From the NCBI GenBank assembly GCA_016744135.1, contig JADGEX010000001.1, forward strand, positions 1,685,029 to 1,749,028: DNA of 64,000 nt. Direction: 5' to 3'. Each line of letters starts with the position of its first letter. Positions within the stretch are counted from its first letter, which is position 1. This DNA comes from Pseudodesulfovibrio sp. GTDB lineage: Bacteria; Desulfobacterota; Desulfovibrionia; Desulfovibrionales; Desulfovibrionaceae. Below are positions 25,560 to 33,953 of the stretch, in pieces. The position numbers and the translations under genes were made by a program. Under the pieces are notes generated by a model that was not told the origin of the DNA, ran no database searches, and saw nothing but the letters and a program-made list of their open reading frames with translations.

Positions 25560-26348
25560 ATGCACGTCAAAGGATTCCCCCTCCACACGGACTCAAAGTC
25601 CATGGCCTTCGTACGCAGCTTCATGCGCTGCTATCTGGCTGGTGCAGGGTTCAATACACGTGGCATGCAGAACATCGGCCTCATGTACGCCATGCAACCG
25701 GGACTTACGGCTATTCATACTGACCCCAAAAAACTCAGGGACGCCCTGAAACGGTATGTACGCCACTATCAATCCCACCCCTTTTGGACGCCATGCTTGG
25801 TCGGCATCCTGCTCAACGTGGAGCAGGCCATTGCTACCGACCATTTCCCGCCAAAAATGCTAACCAAAGTCAAAGACACTACAGCGTATTCCCTGTCCGC
25901 CATCGGCGACTCGGTTTTTGCCGGAAGTCTACTCATTTTTTGGGCGATGCTGTCCATCTGCTTACTCCTCAGCGGCAACCCACACTTTGCTTTTGCCATT
26001 GGACTATTCTTTCTCGCAGCGTTGCAGATATTCCGCATCTACACATTCACCTGCGGCGTGCGTCAGGGATTCAAATTTCTGAAACAACTCAAACAGTGGG
26101 ATCTGATCAACTGGGGGCGTCGAGTTAAATATGCCAATGCCATACTTCTACTCTGGCTCTGGACACTCATCTGGCCACGCCCTTATCAATGGTGGGAACT
26201 ATTACTCGGCGTCAGTGCTTTGCTCATATTTGGCCGTTTCGTGCGGACGGGATTGTTGTCCCGCGTGCTGGCCGTGGCCGTATTCGTCGGCCTCGTCGAT
26301 CTCTTCACCTGGATCAACGAATCGGGCTGGACTGGATTTGCCTTGTGA
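25560..26348 (+). CDS. PTS mannose-family EIID component, lone
   Basis: 262 residues. MQNIGLMYAMQPGL and the C-terminal half with several hydrophobic helices match EIID of the mannose/fructose/sorbose PTS family, the membrane subunit that works with EIIC. EIIA, EIIB and EIIC are absent from the window; in related sulfate reducers the mannose-type genes sit together. The start is uncertain: 25560 lacks a ribosome site, and an ATG at 25602 is an alternative. It may partner with distant EIIC or serve regulation. Confidence 0.8.
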   Translation: MHVKGFPLHTDSKSMAFVRSFMRCYLAGAGFNTRGMQNIGLMYAMQPGLTAIHTDPKKLRDALKRYVRHYQSHPFWTPCLVGILLNVEQAIATDHFPPKMLTKVKDTTAYSLSAIGDSVFAGSLLIFWAMLSICLLLSGNPHFAFAIGLFFLAALQIFRIYTFTCGVRQGFKFLKQLKQWDLINWGRRVKYANAILLLWLWTLIWPRPYQWWELLLGVSALLIFGRFVRTGLLSRVLAVAVFVGLVDLFTWINESGWTGFAL

Positions 26349-26397
26349 TTTTTCTTTCAATCAGACATAAAAACGGTTTGAATAGGTAGGTATATAT

Positions 26398-26703
26398 ATG
26401 ACGGACGAAAACACTACAACAGACTCGGCCACAGAAGATTTTATCTCCCGACAAGTGATTGTCGCCAGTGAAAACGGGCTGCACGCTCGTCCTGCCGGTA
26501 GAGTTGCTCAGGTGGCACAGTCCTTTGAATCTGCTATCACGCTGATCCATCAGGATCAGGAGGCGGATGCCAAGTCCATTCTCGACATACTCACCCTGGC
26601 CGCCGAACCGGGCCACGTGCTCGAACTGCGAGCAACAGGATCAGATGCCGAAGAGGCGCTTACGCGGCTCGAACAACTGTTCAAAAACAAATTCGAGGGA
26701 TAA
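26398..26703 (+). CDS. ptsH: HPr phosphocarrier
   Basis: 101 residues with about 15 extra at the N-terminus relative to usual HPr. The active His is in SENGLHARPAG (His29), and Ser60 in DADAKSILDIL-like context (ADAKSILDIL) corresponds to the kinase-regulated serine. Its stop lies one base before the ptsI start, so it is coupled to enzyme I, its phosphate donor. Confidence 0.92.
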   Translation: MTDENTTTDSATEDFISRQVIVASENGLHARPAGRVAQVAQSFESAITLIHQDQEADAKSILDILTLAAEPGHVLELRATGSDAEEALTRLEQLFKNKFEG

Positions 26704-28488
26704 ATGGCTGGCGCGATTATCACAGGCATACCGGTTGCCACAGGCATAGCCATTGGCAAGGCCTATTTCGTTAACCGGAACCACATGGCACACCTGCCCC
26801 GGCAGACGGTGGCAGCGGCTTTGGTGCCTGATGAAATCCTCCGCCTCAAAGAAGCTTTCGCCACTGTCGAAAGCGAACTGACTGTCATCCGAGAACAAGT
26901 TCCCGAAGAGCTGAAGAGCCACGGTTCTCTCATAGACACCCATTTAATGATGCTCAAGGACCCCAAACTGTCTAGCGCAGCCGAAGGATACATCAAATCA
27001 CTCGGCCTGAACGCGGCATGGGCACTCGAAAAAGCCGTGGCTGATCAAGAAGCGGCATTCGGGGCCATCCACGATGAATATATCCGTGAGCGTATGCAGG
27101 ACGTACGAGTGGTGGCTGACAGAGTTCAGACCAAACTCATGGGTGTTGAAAATGACCTGACCGCCATCTCTGGTCGTGCCATCATCATGGCCCATGACCT
27201 AACACCGGCCGACACCGTCGAGTTGCAAGTGGACAAAATCATGGCCTTTGCCACTGTTCGCGGCGGCAAGACCTCGCACACAGGCATCATGGCCCGCTCT
27301 TTGGCTATCCCTGCTCTGGTAGGTGTGGACAAGCTTGAAGACTCTGTACGTGACGGCGATCTGGTCATCATCGATGGTCTGGCCGGAAAAATCATCGTCA
27401 ATCCCACCGAATCGGAACTCGAAGATTACAACGAACGGGCCGCCAAGTTCGAAACGTACTCCCGCAAGATCAAACGCCAATGCCATCTCCCGGCAGAAAC
27501 TTTTGACGGTTCGCGCGTTCAGGTACTGTCCAACATCGAATTGGTGGAAGAAGTGGCCGCTGTTCTGGACAACGGAGGCGAAGGCGTCGGCCTGTATCGC
27601 ACAGAATACGCCTATCTCAACAGGACCGAGCTGCCCACGGAAGAAGAGTTGACCGAAAAATATATAGACCTCGCTTCCATCATGTATCCGCGAAAGGTGG
27701 TCTTCCGCACACTGGACCTTGGATCAGACAAATTTATCGCTTCTTTCGGTGAGCTGAACGAAGCAAACCCGGCCATGGGACTCCGCGCCATCCGTTTCTG
27801 CCTCAAAAATCCGCAGCTGTTCAAAACCCAACTTCGGGCCATCCTGCGGGCTTCGGCGTACGGCAACGTCTCCATGATGTTCCCCATGATTTCAGGGGTC
27901 AAGGAAGTGCGTCAGGCCAAGGCGTGGCTTGCTCAAGCCAAGGCGGAATTGCGCCGTGAAGGTCTCGACTACAACCCGAATATGCCCGTGGGCACCATGA
28001 TCGAACTGCCGGCAGCCGTCATGATCGCCGACTTTTTGGCACACGAGGTCGATTTCTTTTCCATCGGCACCAACGACCTCATTCAGTATTCCATCGGCGT
28101 GGACAGAACAAACCGGCATGTGTCCTACTTGTACCAGCCGCTCCATCCCGCCACCCTGCGCGCCATCAAATTGGTGGTTGACGCCGCCCATCAGGCCGGC
28201 ATAGAAGTGTCGCTCTGTGGCGAGGTGGCATCCGACCCGTTCTGTGTACCTATCTTACTCGGCATGGGCATCGATTCCATTTCAATGACCCCGCAGGCCA
28301 TTCCCGGTATCAAACGGATTATCCGGCAGATCAACATGCACGATTGTCGTATTCTCTTGAAAGACGTGCTGGAATGCCGCACTGTCAGCCGCATCAACAA
28401 TCTAGTAATGGACAATGTTTTCAAACACTTTCCAGAGGAAGTATCCTTTTTCTCGTCCCTGCTGGAAAACGACGAGCTGCCTTCCTAG
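26704..28488 (+). CDS. ptsI: PTS enzyme I
   Basis: 594 residues: N-terminal HPr-binding helical part, the phospho-histidine domain with GGKTSHTGIMARSLAIPALVG, and a C-terminal PEP-binding barrel with TIELPAAVMIA-like MIELPAAVMIADF and SLCGEVASDP. It transfers phosphate from PEP to HPr. Adjacent to ptsH and EIID. Confidence 0.95.
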   Translation: MAGAIITGIPVATGIAIGKAYFVNRNHMAHLPRQTVAAALVPDEILRLKEAFATVESELTVIREQVPEELKSHGSLIDTHLMMLKDPKLSSAAEGYIKSLGLNAAWALEKAVADQEAAFGAIHDEYIRERMQDVRVVADRVQTKLMGVENDLTAISGRAIIMAHDLTPADTVELQVDKIMAFATVRGGKTSHTGIMARSLAIPALVGVDKLEDSVRDGDLVIIDGLAGKIIVNPTESELEDYNERAAKFETYSRKIKRQCHLPAETFDGSRVQVLSNIELVEEVAAVLDNGGEGVGLYRTEYAYLNRTELPTEEELTEKYIDLASIMYPRKVVFRTLDLGSDKFIASFGELNEANPAMGLRAIRFCLKNPQLFKTQLRAILRASAYGNVSMMFPMISGVKEVRQAKAWLAQAKAELRREGLDYNPNMPVGTMIELPAAVMIADFLAHEVDFFSIGTNDLIQYSIGVDRTNRHVSYLYQPLHPATLRAIKLVVDAAHQAGIEVSLCGEVASDPFCVPILLGMGIDSISMTPQAIPGIKRIIRQINMHDCRILLKDVLECRTVSRINNLVMDNVFKHFPEEVSFFSSLLENDELPS

Positions 28489-28497
28489 GCGAATCAC

Positions 28498-28977
28498 ATG
28501 GCAAAAAAGAAAAAAAGAAAAATCTCCGCGAATACGATCGGCACCAATAAACAGGCCCGTCGGTTATACGAAATCCTCGAGACCTTCGAGGCTGGCATCT
28601 CTCTGGTTGGGAGCGAAGTCAAATCGTTGCGTGCCGGACAGGTCTCGTTCAAGGACGGCTACGTCCAATTCCGTGACGCCTCCGCCTATCTGATAGGCAT
28701 CCACATCGCGCCCTATGACAAAACCGGTGTATATGATCAACACGACCCGGAACGTCCTCGCCAATTGTTACTGCACAAGCAAGAAATCGTCATGCTGAAG
28801 GCCAAGACTGAGCAAAAAGGACTCTCCGTAATTCCCATGAAGATGTATTTCAGTCGCGGCAAGGTCAAAGTGCAGATTGGTCTGGGCCGAGGCAAAAACG
28901 TCCATTCCAAGAAGCAGGATCTCAAAGACCGCGATATTTCCCGCGACACAGCCCGCCAGTTGGCAGCGTACAAATAA
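28498..28977 (+). CDS. smpB: tmRNA-binding protein SmpB
   Basis: Part of ribosome rescue by trans-translation. 159 residues with [37 protein letters not shown] and the basic C-terminal tail [16 protein letters not shown]. The tmRNA gene (ssrA) was not found in this window. Followed by the structured repeat block and a terminator. Confidence 0.96.
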   Translation: MAKKKKRKISANTIGTNKQARRLYEILETFEAGISLVGSEVKSLRAGQVSFKDGYVQFRDASAYLIGIHIAPYDKTGVYDQHDPERPRQLLLHKQEIVMLKAKTEQKGLSVIPMKMYFSRGKVKVQIGLGRGKNVHSKKQDLKDRDISRDTARQLAAYK

Positions 28978-28986
28978 GATTGTGAA

Positions 28987-29083
28987 GCCGCCTTTGGCGG
29001 AATTATTTGATGATTTTGTCTCCGACGGCTTAAGGCCGAGGGCCTTAAGAATCCCATGTCGCCTTCGGCGAATTTTTTATAAT
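28987..29083. repeat. Hairpin intergenic repeat, copy A
   Basis: CCGCCTTTGGCGG, then CTTAAGGCC/GGCCTTAAG (29029-29049), then CGCCTTCGGCG. Aligns over about 98 bases with 30690-30785; the stem arms differ in sequence but keep pairing. Confidence 0.75.
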
Positions 29084-29123
29084 AAGAAAGCCTCGATAGT
29101 ATAAATGCTATCGAGGCTTTCTT
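29084..29123 (+). terminator. Terminator of the PTS-smpB transcript
   Basis: A perfect 16-bp stem: AAGAAAGCCTCGATAG and CTATCGAGGCTTTCTT with loop TATAAATG. Flanked by nested inverted arms GTCGCCTTCGGCGAA (29058) / TTCGCCGAAGGCGAC (29144) and CTTAAGAATC (29044) / GATTCTTAAG (29174). Confidence 0.75.
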
Positions 29124-29177
29124 GATTTAAAAAATAATAACCCTTCGCCGAAGGCGACACAAAAAGTTGAGGAGATT

Positions 29178-29207
29178 CTTAAGAACCCTTTTCAAAGGGT
29201 TCTTAAG
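29178..29207 (-). terminator. Terminator hairpin overlapping the stop of the membrane protein gene
   Basis: CTTAAGAACCCTTT and AAAGGGTTCTTAAG form a perfect 14-bp stem around TC. The stop codon of the minus-strand gene lies in one arm. Confidence 0.55.
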
Positions 29208-29844
29208 CCGCCGGAGGCATCTTCCTCTTCTTCCCCAACGACTTCACACGAACAGGCCGTGACCGTCTTTTCGCTCCAACGCCGACAGCCCGACCAGTAT
29301 AACCGGACGTGGATGTTGGTACAGTAGTCCCTGTCAAACTGGTCGCCTGACTTGAAACCGATTGAATCACCTGCGGAACAAACCGTTCGGAAAAGCCCGC
29401 TACAAAAGTCCAGAACATCAATTTTGCCATGTCAGGAGCACTTTCGGGGTATGATTCCCTTACATAGCTGACCAAATCATAATCCCGAAGCCCAATAAAA
29501 GGAGGGAGACAGAATTTGGGAAAAATCGCAATAGTAAGAATCTCTGTCATAAAAAGTACGTAAAGAACCAACGCAAATATGCCCCCGAACAATGGTATAA
29601 TAAATACCGACGTCCAAGACTCCGACAACAGACATAGTTCTTCATCACTGATACCCTGCAATCGTTGTTGGATGCTCACAAAGCCACCGATAACACCACA
29701 ACCGAAAGCAAGAGGCGTTAAGAGCACTATGTGATCAGACCACATTGCAGTCCCGAGCGTCACAACTGGCAAAGCCAACGCCAATCCCGTCGCAACGACA
29801 AGCACTTTAGACACAGTGACTATTCTTTTTTGACGATCGTTCAT
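29203..29844 (-). CDS. Hypothetical membrane protein with basic tail
   Basis: 213 residues from the ATG at 29844, chosen because GGGAGGGG lies 4 bases upstream; the frame continues upstream to 30060 into rnhB. About three membrane helices (around 10-30, 37-55 and 80-105), a polar C-terminal half with WTFVAGFSERFVPQVIQSVS, a Ser/Thr-rich linker, and a basic end KRRSRPVRVKSLGKKRK. No family recognised. Confidence 0.6.
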   Translation of the reverse strand: MNDRQKRIVTVSKVLVVATGLALALPVVTLGTAMWSDHIVLLTPLAFGCGVIGGFVSIQQRLQGISDEELCLLSESWTSVFIIPLFGGIFALVLYVLFMTEILTIAIFPKFCLPPFIGLRDYDLVSYVRESYPESAPDMAKLMFWTFVAGFSERFVPQVIQSVSSQATSLTGTTVPTSTSGYTGRAVGVGAKRRSRPVRVKSLGKKRKMPPAA

Positions 29845-29984
29845 CGCCCCTCCCTGTCTCTGACCCAAGATTTCACCGCATATATAGAACGCAATATACC
29901 ATGCCATGCGACTCGAAACAACGAGCAGCATGGCAAATATAACACGCTTAAAAAGTCGATAAAAAAAGACGGGAAAAGAACGGG

Positions 29985-30626
29985 TTAAAACAGGCTGGCT
30001 TGCTCTTGAATTTTTGGCTCGGGCTTCACGCCCCGAAAGGTCAGACGGTGCTGTCGGCACGGGCCGAATTTCTGAATAGCGGCCATGTGGTCTTTGGTGC
30101 CGTATCCCATATGCTTGGAGATGCCATAGCCCGGATACCGTTTAGCGAGTTGAACCATGAGTCGATCACGAAATGTTTTTGCCATGATGGATGCAGCCGA
30201 AATGGCCGGAATCTTACCATCACCCTTGATGACGTATTCCTGCGGGATATCGCACTGCAAGGCATAGGGAGGAATAGTCTTGTTACCGTCAATCTGAAGG
30301 AATTTTGGCTCGGCTTTCATGCCGCGCACGGCTCGCCCCATGGCCTGAAAGGTCGCCTGCAAAATATTGATATCGTCGATTTCCGGTGCCCACGCCACTC
30401 CCACGGCCCAAGCCACGGCCTGTTCACGAATAAGATCATACAGCACTTCGCGCTTGGCGGCTGTGAGCTGTTTGGAGTCCGTCATTCCTGGCAGGTCATA
30501 CTCCGCAGGCAGAATACACGCCCCGGCCACGACAGGACCAGCCAGACAACCTCGTCCAGCCTCATCCACACCCGCAATCTCGGTAGCGGTAAATCCATCA
30601 ACAGAAAACAACGTCACCTGACTCAT
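29985..30626 (-). CDS. rnhB: Ribonuclease HII RnhB
   Basis: Removes ribonucleotides misinserted in DNA and RNA of RNA-DNA hybrids. 213 residues with [18 protein letters not shown] (active Asp/Glu), a central [25 protein letters not shown] segment and the C-terminal [16 protein letters not shown] lies 4 bases before the start. It sits 373 bases after rplS with a terminator and repeat between. Confidence 0.95.
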   Translation of the reverse strand: MSQVTLFSVDGFTATEIAGVDEAGRGCLAGPVVAGACILPAEYDLPGMTDSKQLTAAKREVLYDLIREQAVAWAVGVAWAPEIDDINILQATFQAMGRAVRGMKAEPKFLQIDGNKTIPPYALQCDIPQEYVIKGDGKIPAISAASIMAKTFRDRLMVQLAKRYPGYGISKHMGYGTKDHMAAIQKFGPCRQHRLTFRGVKPEPKIQEQASLF

Positions 30627-30689
30627 GAAATCCTCCGCGCCATTTGTGCCTCAAACCAGACGTTGCGGCAACCGAAAATCAAATGGGAA

Positions 30690-30785
30690 GCCGCTCACGC
30701 GGCATTATCAGGTGATTTCGCCTCCGGCGGCCAAAGGGCTATACCCTTTGGAATCCCATTGTCGCCTTTGGCGAAGTTTCATTAT
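30690..30785. repeat. Hairpin intergenic repeat, copy B
   Basis: GCCGC/GCGGC, CCTCCGGCGG, CCAAAGGG/CCCTTTGG (30731-30751) and CGCCTTTGGCG, in the same order and spacing as copy A at 28987. Confidence 0.75.
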
Positions 30786-30827
30786 GGAACCCCAAAAAAC
30801 AGGATTGCCGAATCTCAAACCACGAAA

Positions 30828-30855
30828 GCCCGGAGTGTCAAAAGACACTCCGGGC
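30828..30855 (-). terminator. Terminator of the rplS end of the translation operon
   Basis: GCCCGGAGTGTC and GACACTCCGGGC, a perfect 12-bp stem with a four-base loop; on the minus strand followed by TTTCGT, a short T tract. Confidence 0.6.
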
Positions 30856-30999
30856 ATATATATCGCAACAAAATCACGATAATTTTTGGAAAAGTGGGTG
30901 GATGTGCCGACGAGAAGAAATTTCAGGACCGCCGCGTATTCCCATACGCAAGGGTCTGTAATTTCCGAACGGCGGTGCAGACGCCCGCTTATCCGAAAA

Positions 31000-31350
31000 T
31001 TATTCCCAGATCTGTTTGGACTTGATGCGTGCAGCCTTACCGCGCAGGTTACGCAGGTAGTAAATGCGGCTACGACGAACTTTACCCTCGGAGACCACTT
31101 CGACGCGGTCGATGAAGGGGGAGTTCATGGGGAACACACGCTCGACACCGATACCGTCGGAAATCTTACGAACGGTGAAGGTAGCGTTAGTGGTACCACG
31201 ACGACGACGAAGAACTGCACCCTGGAAAACCTGGATACGTTCTTTCTCACCCTCGATGATACGGTAGTGAACCTTGACGGTGTCACCGGCCTTAAAAGCG
31301 GGCATATCCAAACGAATGTGTTCGGCTTCAATTTTCTTGATGATGTCCAT
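31000..31350 (-). CDS. rplS: 50S ribosomal protein L19
   Basis: 116 residues beginning [19 protein letters not shown], with [18 protein letters not shown] and [10 protein letters not shown], typical of L19. Last gene of the ffh-rpsP-khpA-rimM-trmD-rplS operon, 17 bases after trmD. Confidence 0.97.
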   Translation of the reverse strand: MDIIKKIEAEHIRLDMPAFKAGDTVKVHYRIIEGEKERIQVFQGAVLRRRRGTTNATFTVRKISDGIGVERVFPMNSPFIDRVEVVSEGKVRRSRIYYLRNLRGKAARIKSKQIWE

Positions 31351-31367
31351 GATAATCTCCTAAATTC

Positions 31368-32663
31368 TTAGTACTCATCTGCGACAAGCCGGTCGACAAT
31401 AATAGCAACCGCACTTCGAACCGACAGATGGTTGTAGTCATCCAAATACCTAACGGGGCGTAACACGCCTTCGGTTTTGGAGAGGACTTCTTCCGCCAAA
31501 CCGTGTCCAGTTCCAAAAATCAATAAAACCGGAGAGTTGGCAAGCCATCCCTGCAACTCTTTATACGTCATTGCAGGCTCAGCCTTCTTGCGACGATCCA
31601 GCCGTGCTGAAGTGGCCGCGAGGCGGGGACATTGCCCTGTTTGTGCCTCGATGTCAAGGACAGCAGCGTCGATATCGTCAAAAACCTTTACCTTGGAAAA
31701 GGCTTCGGCTCGGTCAGGATTTGCCAGACTACCGGCACCATCTTTCCAGTGACCAAGAAGCTTGTCAGCCAAGGCCTTCTGATCATCGATGGGCGTTGTT
31801 GCATAGAAGCCACCCAGACCATAACTACGGGTCACCCGTGCCATGTCGTGCAGGTCGAGATTGGTCACGGAAACCGCCACCTTCTCACCGAACTTATTGA
31901 CCACGGGATAATGGCACAACGCGATATACAGATTACGCCCCAGACGGGTACGCGGCTGTTCTCGCAAAAAATCTATGTCTTCCACTGTCAACCGAGCTTC
32001 GGGCAGCATGTCCGGGCGATCACTCAACGTGGTAGACAGGCTGCATTCACGCCGCCAGTCGGCAATTTTGCCATGGTCACCGCTCCGCAAAACGTCCGGC
32101 ACTTTCAATCCTTCGTGATCGTCAGGACGAGTGTAGTGCGGATATTCCAACAAACCAGCGGAGAAGGACTCTTCTTCGCCTGAGTCTTCATGCCCCATGA
32201 AACCGGGCAACAGACGTGACACAGCTTCCAAAAGGCAGACAGCGCCGGCCTCACCACCGTTGAGCACGAAATCGCCCACCGAGACCAGCTCGATAGGATA
32301 CAAATCAAGCAGACGCTCATCTATACCTTCATACCGGCCACTGATGAGGGTTATATCCTTTTCCTGCGACAACTCGCGGGCCATGGCCTGATCCAGCGGC
32401 TTGCCTCGCGGCGACAGCATCATGATGCGGCCTTTGGACTCGATTGAATCCAATGCCTTGATCATGGGGTCGAGCTTAAGCAGCATACCGGGACCGCCGC
32501 CAAAAGGACGATCATCCACAGACTTGTGGACTCCTCCAGCGAACTGACGCACGTCCACATAATCAAGATTGACCAGTCCACCCTCTACAGCCTTACCCAT
32601 GAGGCCACTTGAAAGCGGGGAATCGAAATAGTGCGGGAATATGGAAACCAGATGGTAGTTCAT
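31368..32663 (-). CDS. trmD: TrmD tRNA (guanine-37-N1)-methyltransferase fused to a second SPOUT-like methyltransferase domain
   Basis: 431 residues against about 240 for ordinary TrmD. Residues 1 to about 235 are TrmD (VDDRPFGGGPGMLLKLDP, SVGDFVLNGGEAGA). From about 245 a second domain follows (NLYIALCHYPVVNKFGEKVA, then LIFGTGHGLAEEVL) that matches the SAM-dependent RNA methyltransferase family Methyltrn_RNA_4 (PF09936). TrmD with this extra domain is known in Desulfovibrio. The second domain's target is unknown. The start overlaps the rimM stop by 4 bases. Confidence 0.93.
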   Translation of the reverse strand: MNYHLVSIFPHYFDSPLSSGLMGKAVEGGLVNLDYVDVRQFAGGVHKSVDDRPFGGGPGMLLKLDPMIKALDSIESKGRIMMLSPRGKPLDQAMARELSQEKDITLISGRYEGIDERLLDLYPIELVSVGDFVLNGGEAGAVCLLEAVSRLLPGFMGHEDSGEEESFSAGLLEYPHYTRPDDHEGLKVPDVLRSGDHGKIADWRRECSLSTTLSDRPDMLPEARLTVEDIDFLREQPRTRLGRNLYIALCHYPVVNKFGEKVAVSVTNLDLHDMARVTRSYGLGGFYATTPIDDQKALADKLLGHWKDGAGSLANPDRAEAFSKVKVFDDIDAAVLDIEAQTGQCPRLAATSARLDRRKKAEPAMTYKELQGWLANSPVLLIFGTGHGLAEEVLSKTEGVLRPVRYLDDYNHLSVRSAVAIIVDRLVADEY

Positions 32664-33265
32664 GACTGCTTTGGCTTTTTATTACGGGGAGGACGGCGTT
32701 TTTTCTTCTTTTTCGGCGGCTCGGGATTCAAATACAAATCCAACAACCCTTCTGGAGGCTCAATAGTAATGAGTTCTTCATCAAGGTCGATGTCGAGCAC
32801 GAACTCAGGCACGGCAGGAAGCAGGATTTCCGTCCCGGCATCATTGACGATAACCCAGGTATCCTGCTCTCCAGTCTCGTAATACCCCTTAAGCTCGCCC
32901 ACATCTGCACCGTCAGTAAGGACAACGCGACACCCTATCATCTGATAGAAATAATGTTCATCGCCATCCAACTCAGGCAAATCTTCCTCGCGCACGAGAA
33001 CAGTCCGACCACGAAGGGCATCTGCCTGATCGCGATCGGTCACGCCTTGAGCCGTGAGCAGGACAAGTCCTTTGTGCTCACGCCAGGAACCAACGGTAAT
33101 GGGCTTCGGGGATTTATTACCATCCTGAAGGTACAGAGCGTCAATCGCACCGAAAATGGACGGGGAGTCTGCATAACTCTTTATGCAGAACTCCCCTCGA
33201 ATTCCGTGCGGCTTGACCACCCCACCCACAGGGATAAACCCCTTGGCGGACTGCTTAATGGTCAT
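32660..33265 (-). CDS. rimM: Ribosome maturation factor RimM
   Basis: Assists 30S assembly and binds S19. 201 residues: N-terminal barrel VGGVVKPHGIRGEFCIKSYA, then a PRC-barrel domain with FVLDIDLDEELITIEPPEG. The C-terminus carries a lysine/arginine-proline tail (PPKKKKKRRPPRNKKPKQS) not usual in RimM. The ATG at 33265 gives the right N-terminus. Between khpA and trmD in the operon. Confidence 0.93.
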   Translation of the reverse strand: MTIKQSAKGFIPVGGVVKPHGIRGEFCIKSYADSPSIFGAIDALYLQDGNKSPKPITVGSWREHKGLVLLTAQGVTDRDQADALRGRTVLVREEDLPELDGDEHYFYQMIGCRVVLTDGADVGELKGYYETGEQDTWVIVNDAGTEILLPAVPEFVLDIDLDEELITIEPPEGLLDLYLNPEPPKKKKKRRPPRNKKPKQS

Positions 33266-33278
33266 CGATTTACCGAAA

Positions 33279-33512
33279 CTACTCGAGAATCTCCAAGACG
33301 GAGCGTTTCCGAGCCTTGGTGGATGCGGCACCCAACAAAGTACGCATGGCGCGGGCCGTACGGCCCTGCTTGCCAATAACTTTGCCGAGATCTTCCTTGG
33401 CCACCTTGAGCTCGATTACCGAGGTCTGTTCGCCTTCGATTTCCGAAACATGCACTTCGTCCGGGTTGTCCACCAGGGACTTGGCAATGTACTCAATCAT
33501 CTCTTTCAACAT
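33279..33512 (-). CDS. khpA: KH-domain RNA-binding protein KhpA
   Basis: 77 residues of the YlqC/KhpA family: type II KH motif [24 protein letters not shown] lies 7 bases before the ATG at 33512. It is between rpsP and rimM as in many bacteria. Confidence 0.93.
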   Translation of the reverse strand: MLKEMIEYIAKSLVDNPDEVHVSEIEGEQTSVIELKVAKEDLGKVIGKQGRTARAMRTLLGAASTKARKRSVLEILE

Positions 33513-33626
33513 GACGTCACCTCCGGGGCTGACACGTCGTCGCGTGTCATGAACTTGAGCTGCCAAATGTAAACCGGACCATGCAGGCAAGGGTCAACAG
33601 ACCCACCTGCGTGTTGAAGCACGAGG

Positions 33627-33866
33627 CTACTTGCCGGCCTTTTTCAGCAGAGAACGAACGGTGTTGCTGGGCTGTGCGCCCTTTTCCAACCACTTCTCAA
33701 TTTTTTCCATGTCGAGCACGATTTCGTTGGGCTCGACCATCGGATTAAAATGCCCGAGGAATTCAACGGGACGTCCATCACGACGGGCAGCAGAGTCGAG
33801 AGCCACCACGCGGTAGAAGGGACGCTTCTTGGAACCCATCCGGGTCAGTCTGATTTTCATTGCCAT
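33627..33866 (-). CDS. rpsP: 30S ribosomal protein S16
   Basis: 79 residues starting [20 protein letters not shown], typical S16, with [10 protein letters not shown]. Placed between ffh and khpA, 87 bases after ffh. Confidence 0.97.
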   Translation of the reverse strand: MAMKIRLTRMGSKKRPFYRVVALDSAARRDGRPVEFLGHFNPMVEPNEIVLDMEKIEKWLEKGAQPSNTVRSLLKKAGK

Positions 33867-33953
33867 GAGCTTATTCTCCCAATAATTGATTAATACGTTT
33901 TTGCCGAGTTTATGGCAAGTTAATATAGATTAAAGACGGGTAGTCTTCATTTC

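Larger units (their letters stand above)
30627..30999. other. Intergenic region between rnhB and rplS
   Basis: 373 bases without a gene. Contains the hairpin repeat copy B (30690-30785), the rplS terminator (30828-30855) and a small hairpin GCGTAT/ATACGC near 30935-30950. The rnhB start is upstream of the repeat on the minus strand. Confidence 0.6.
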
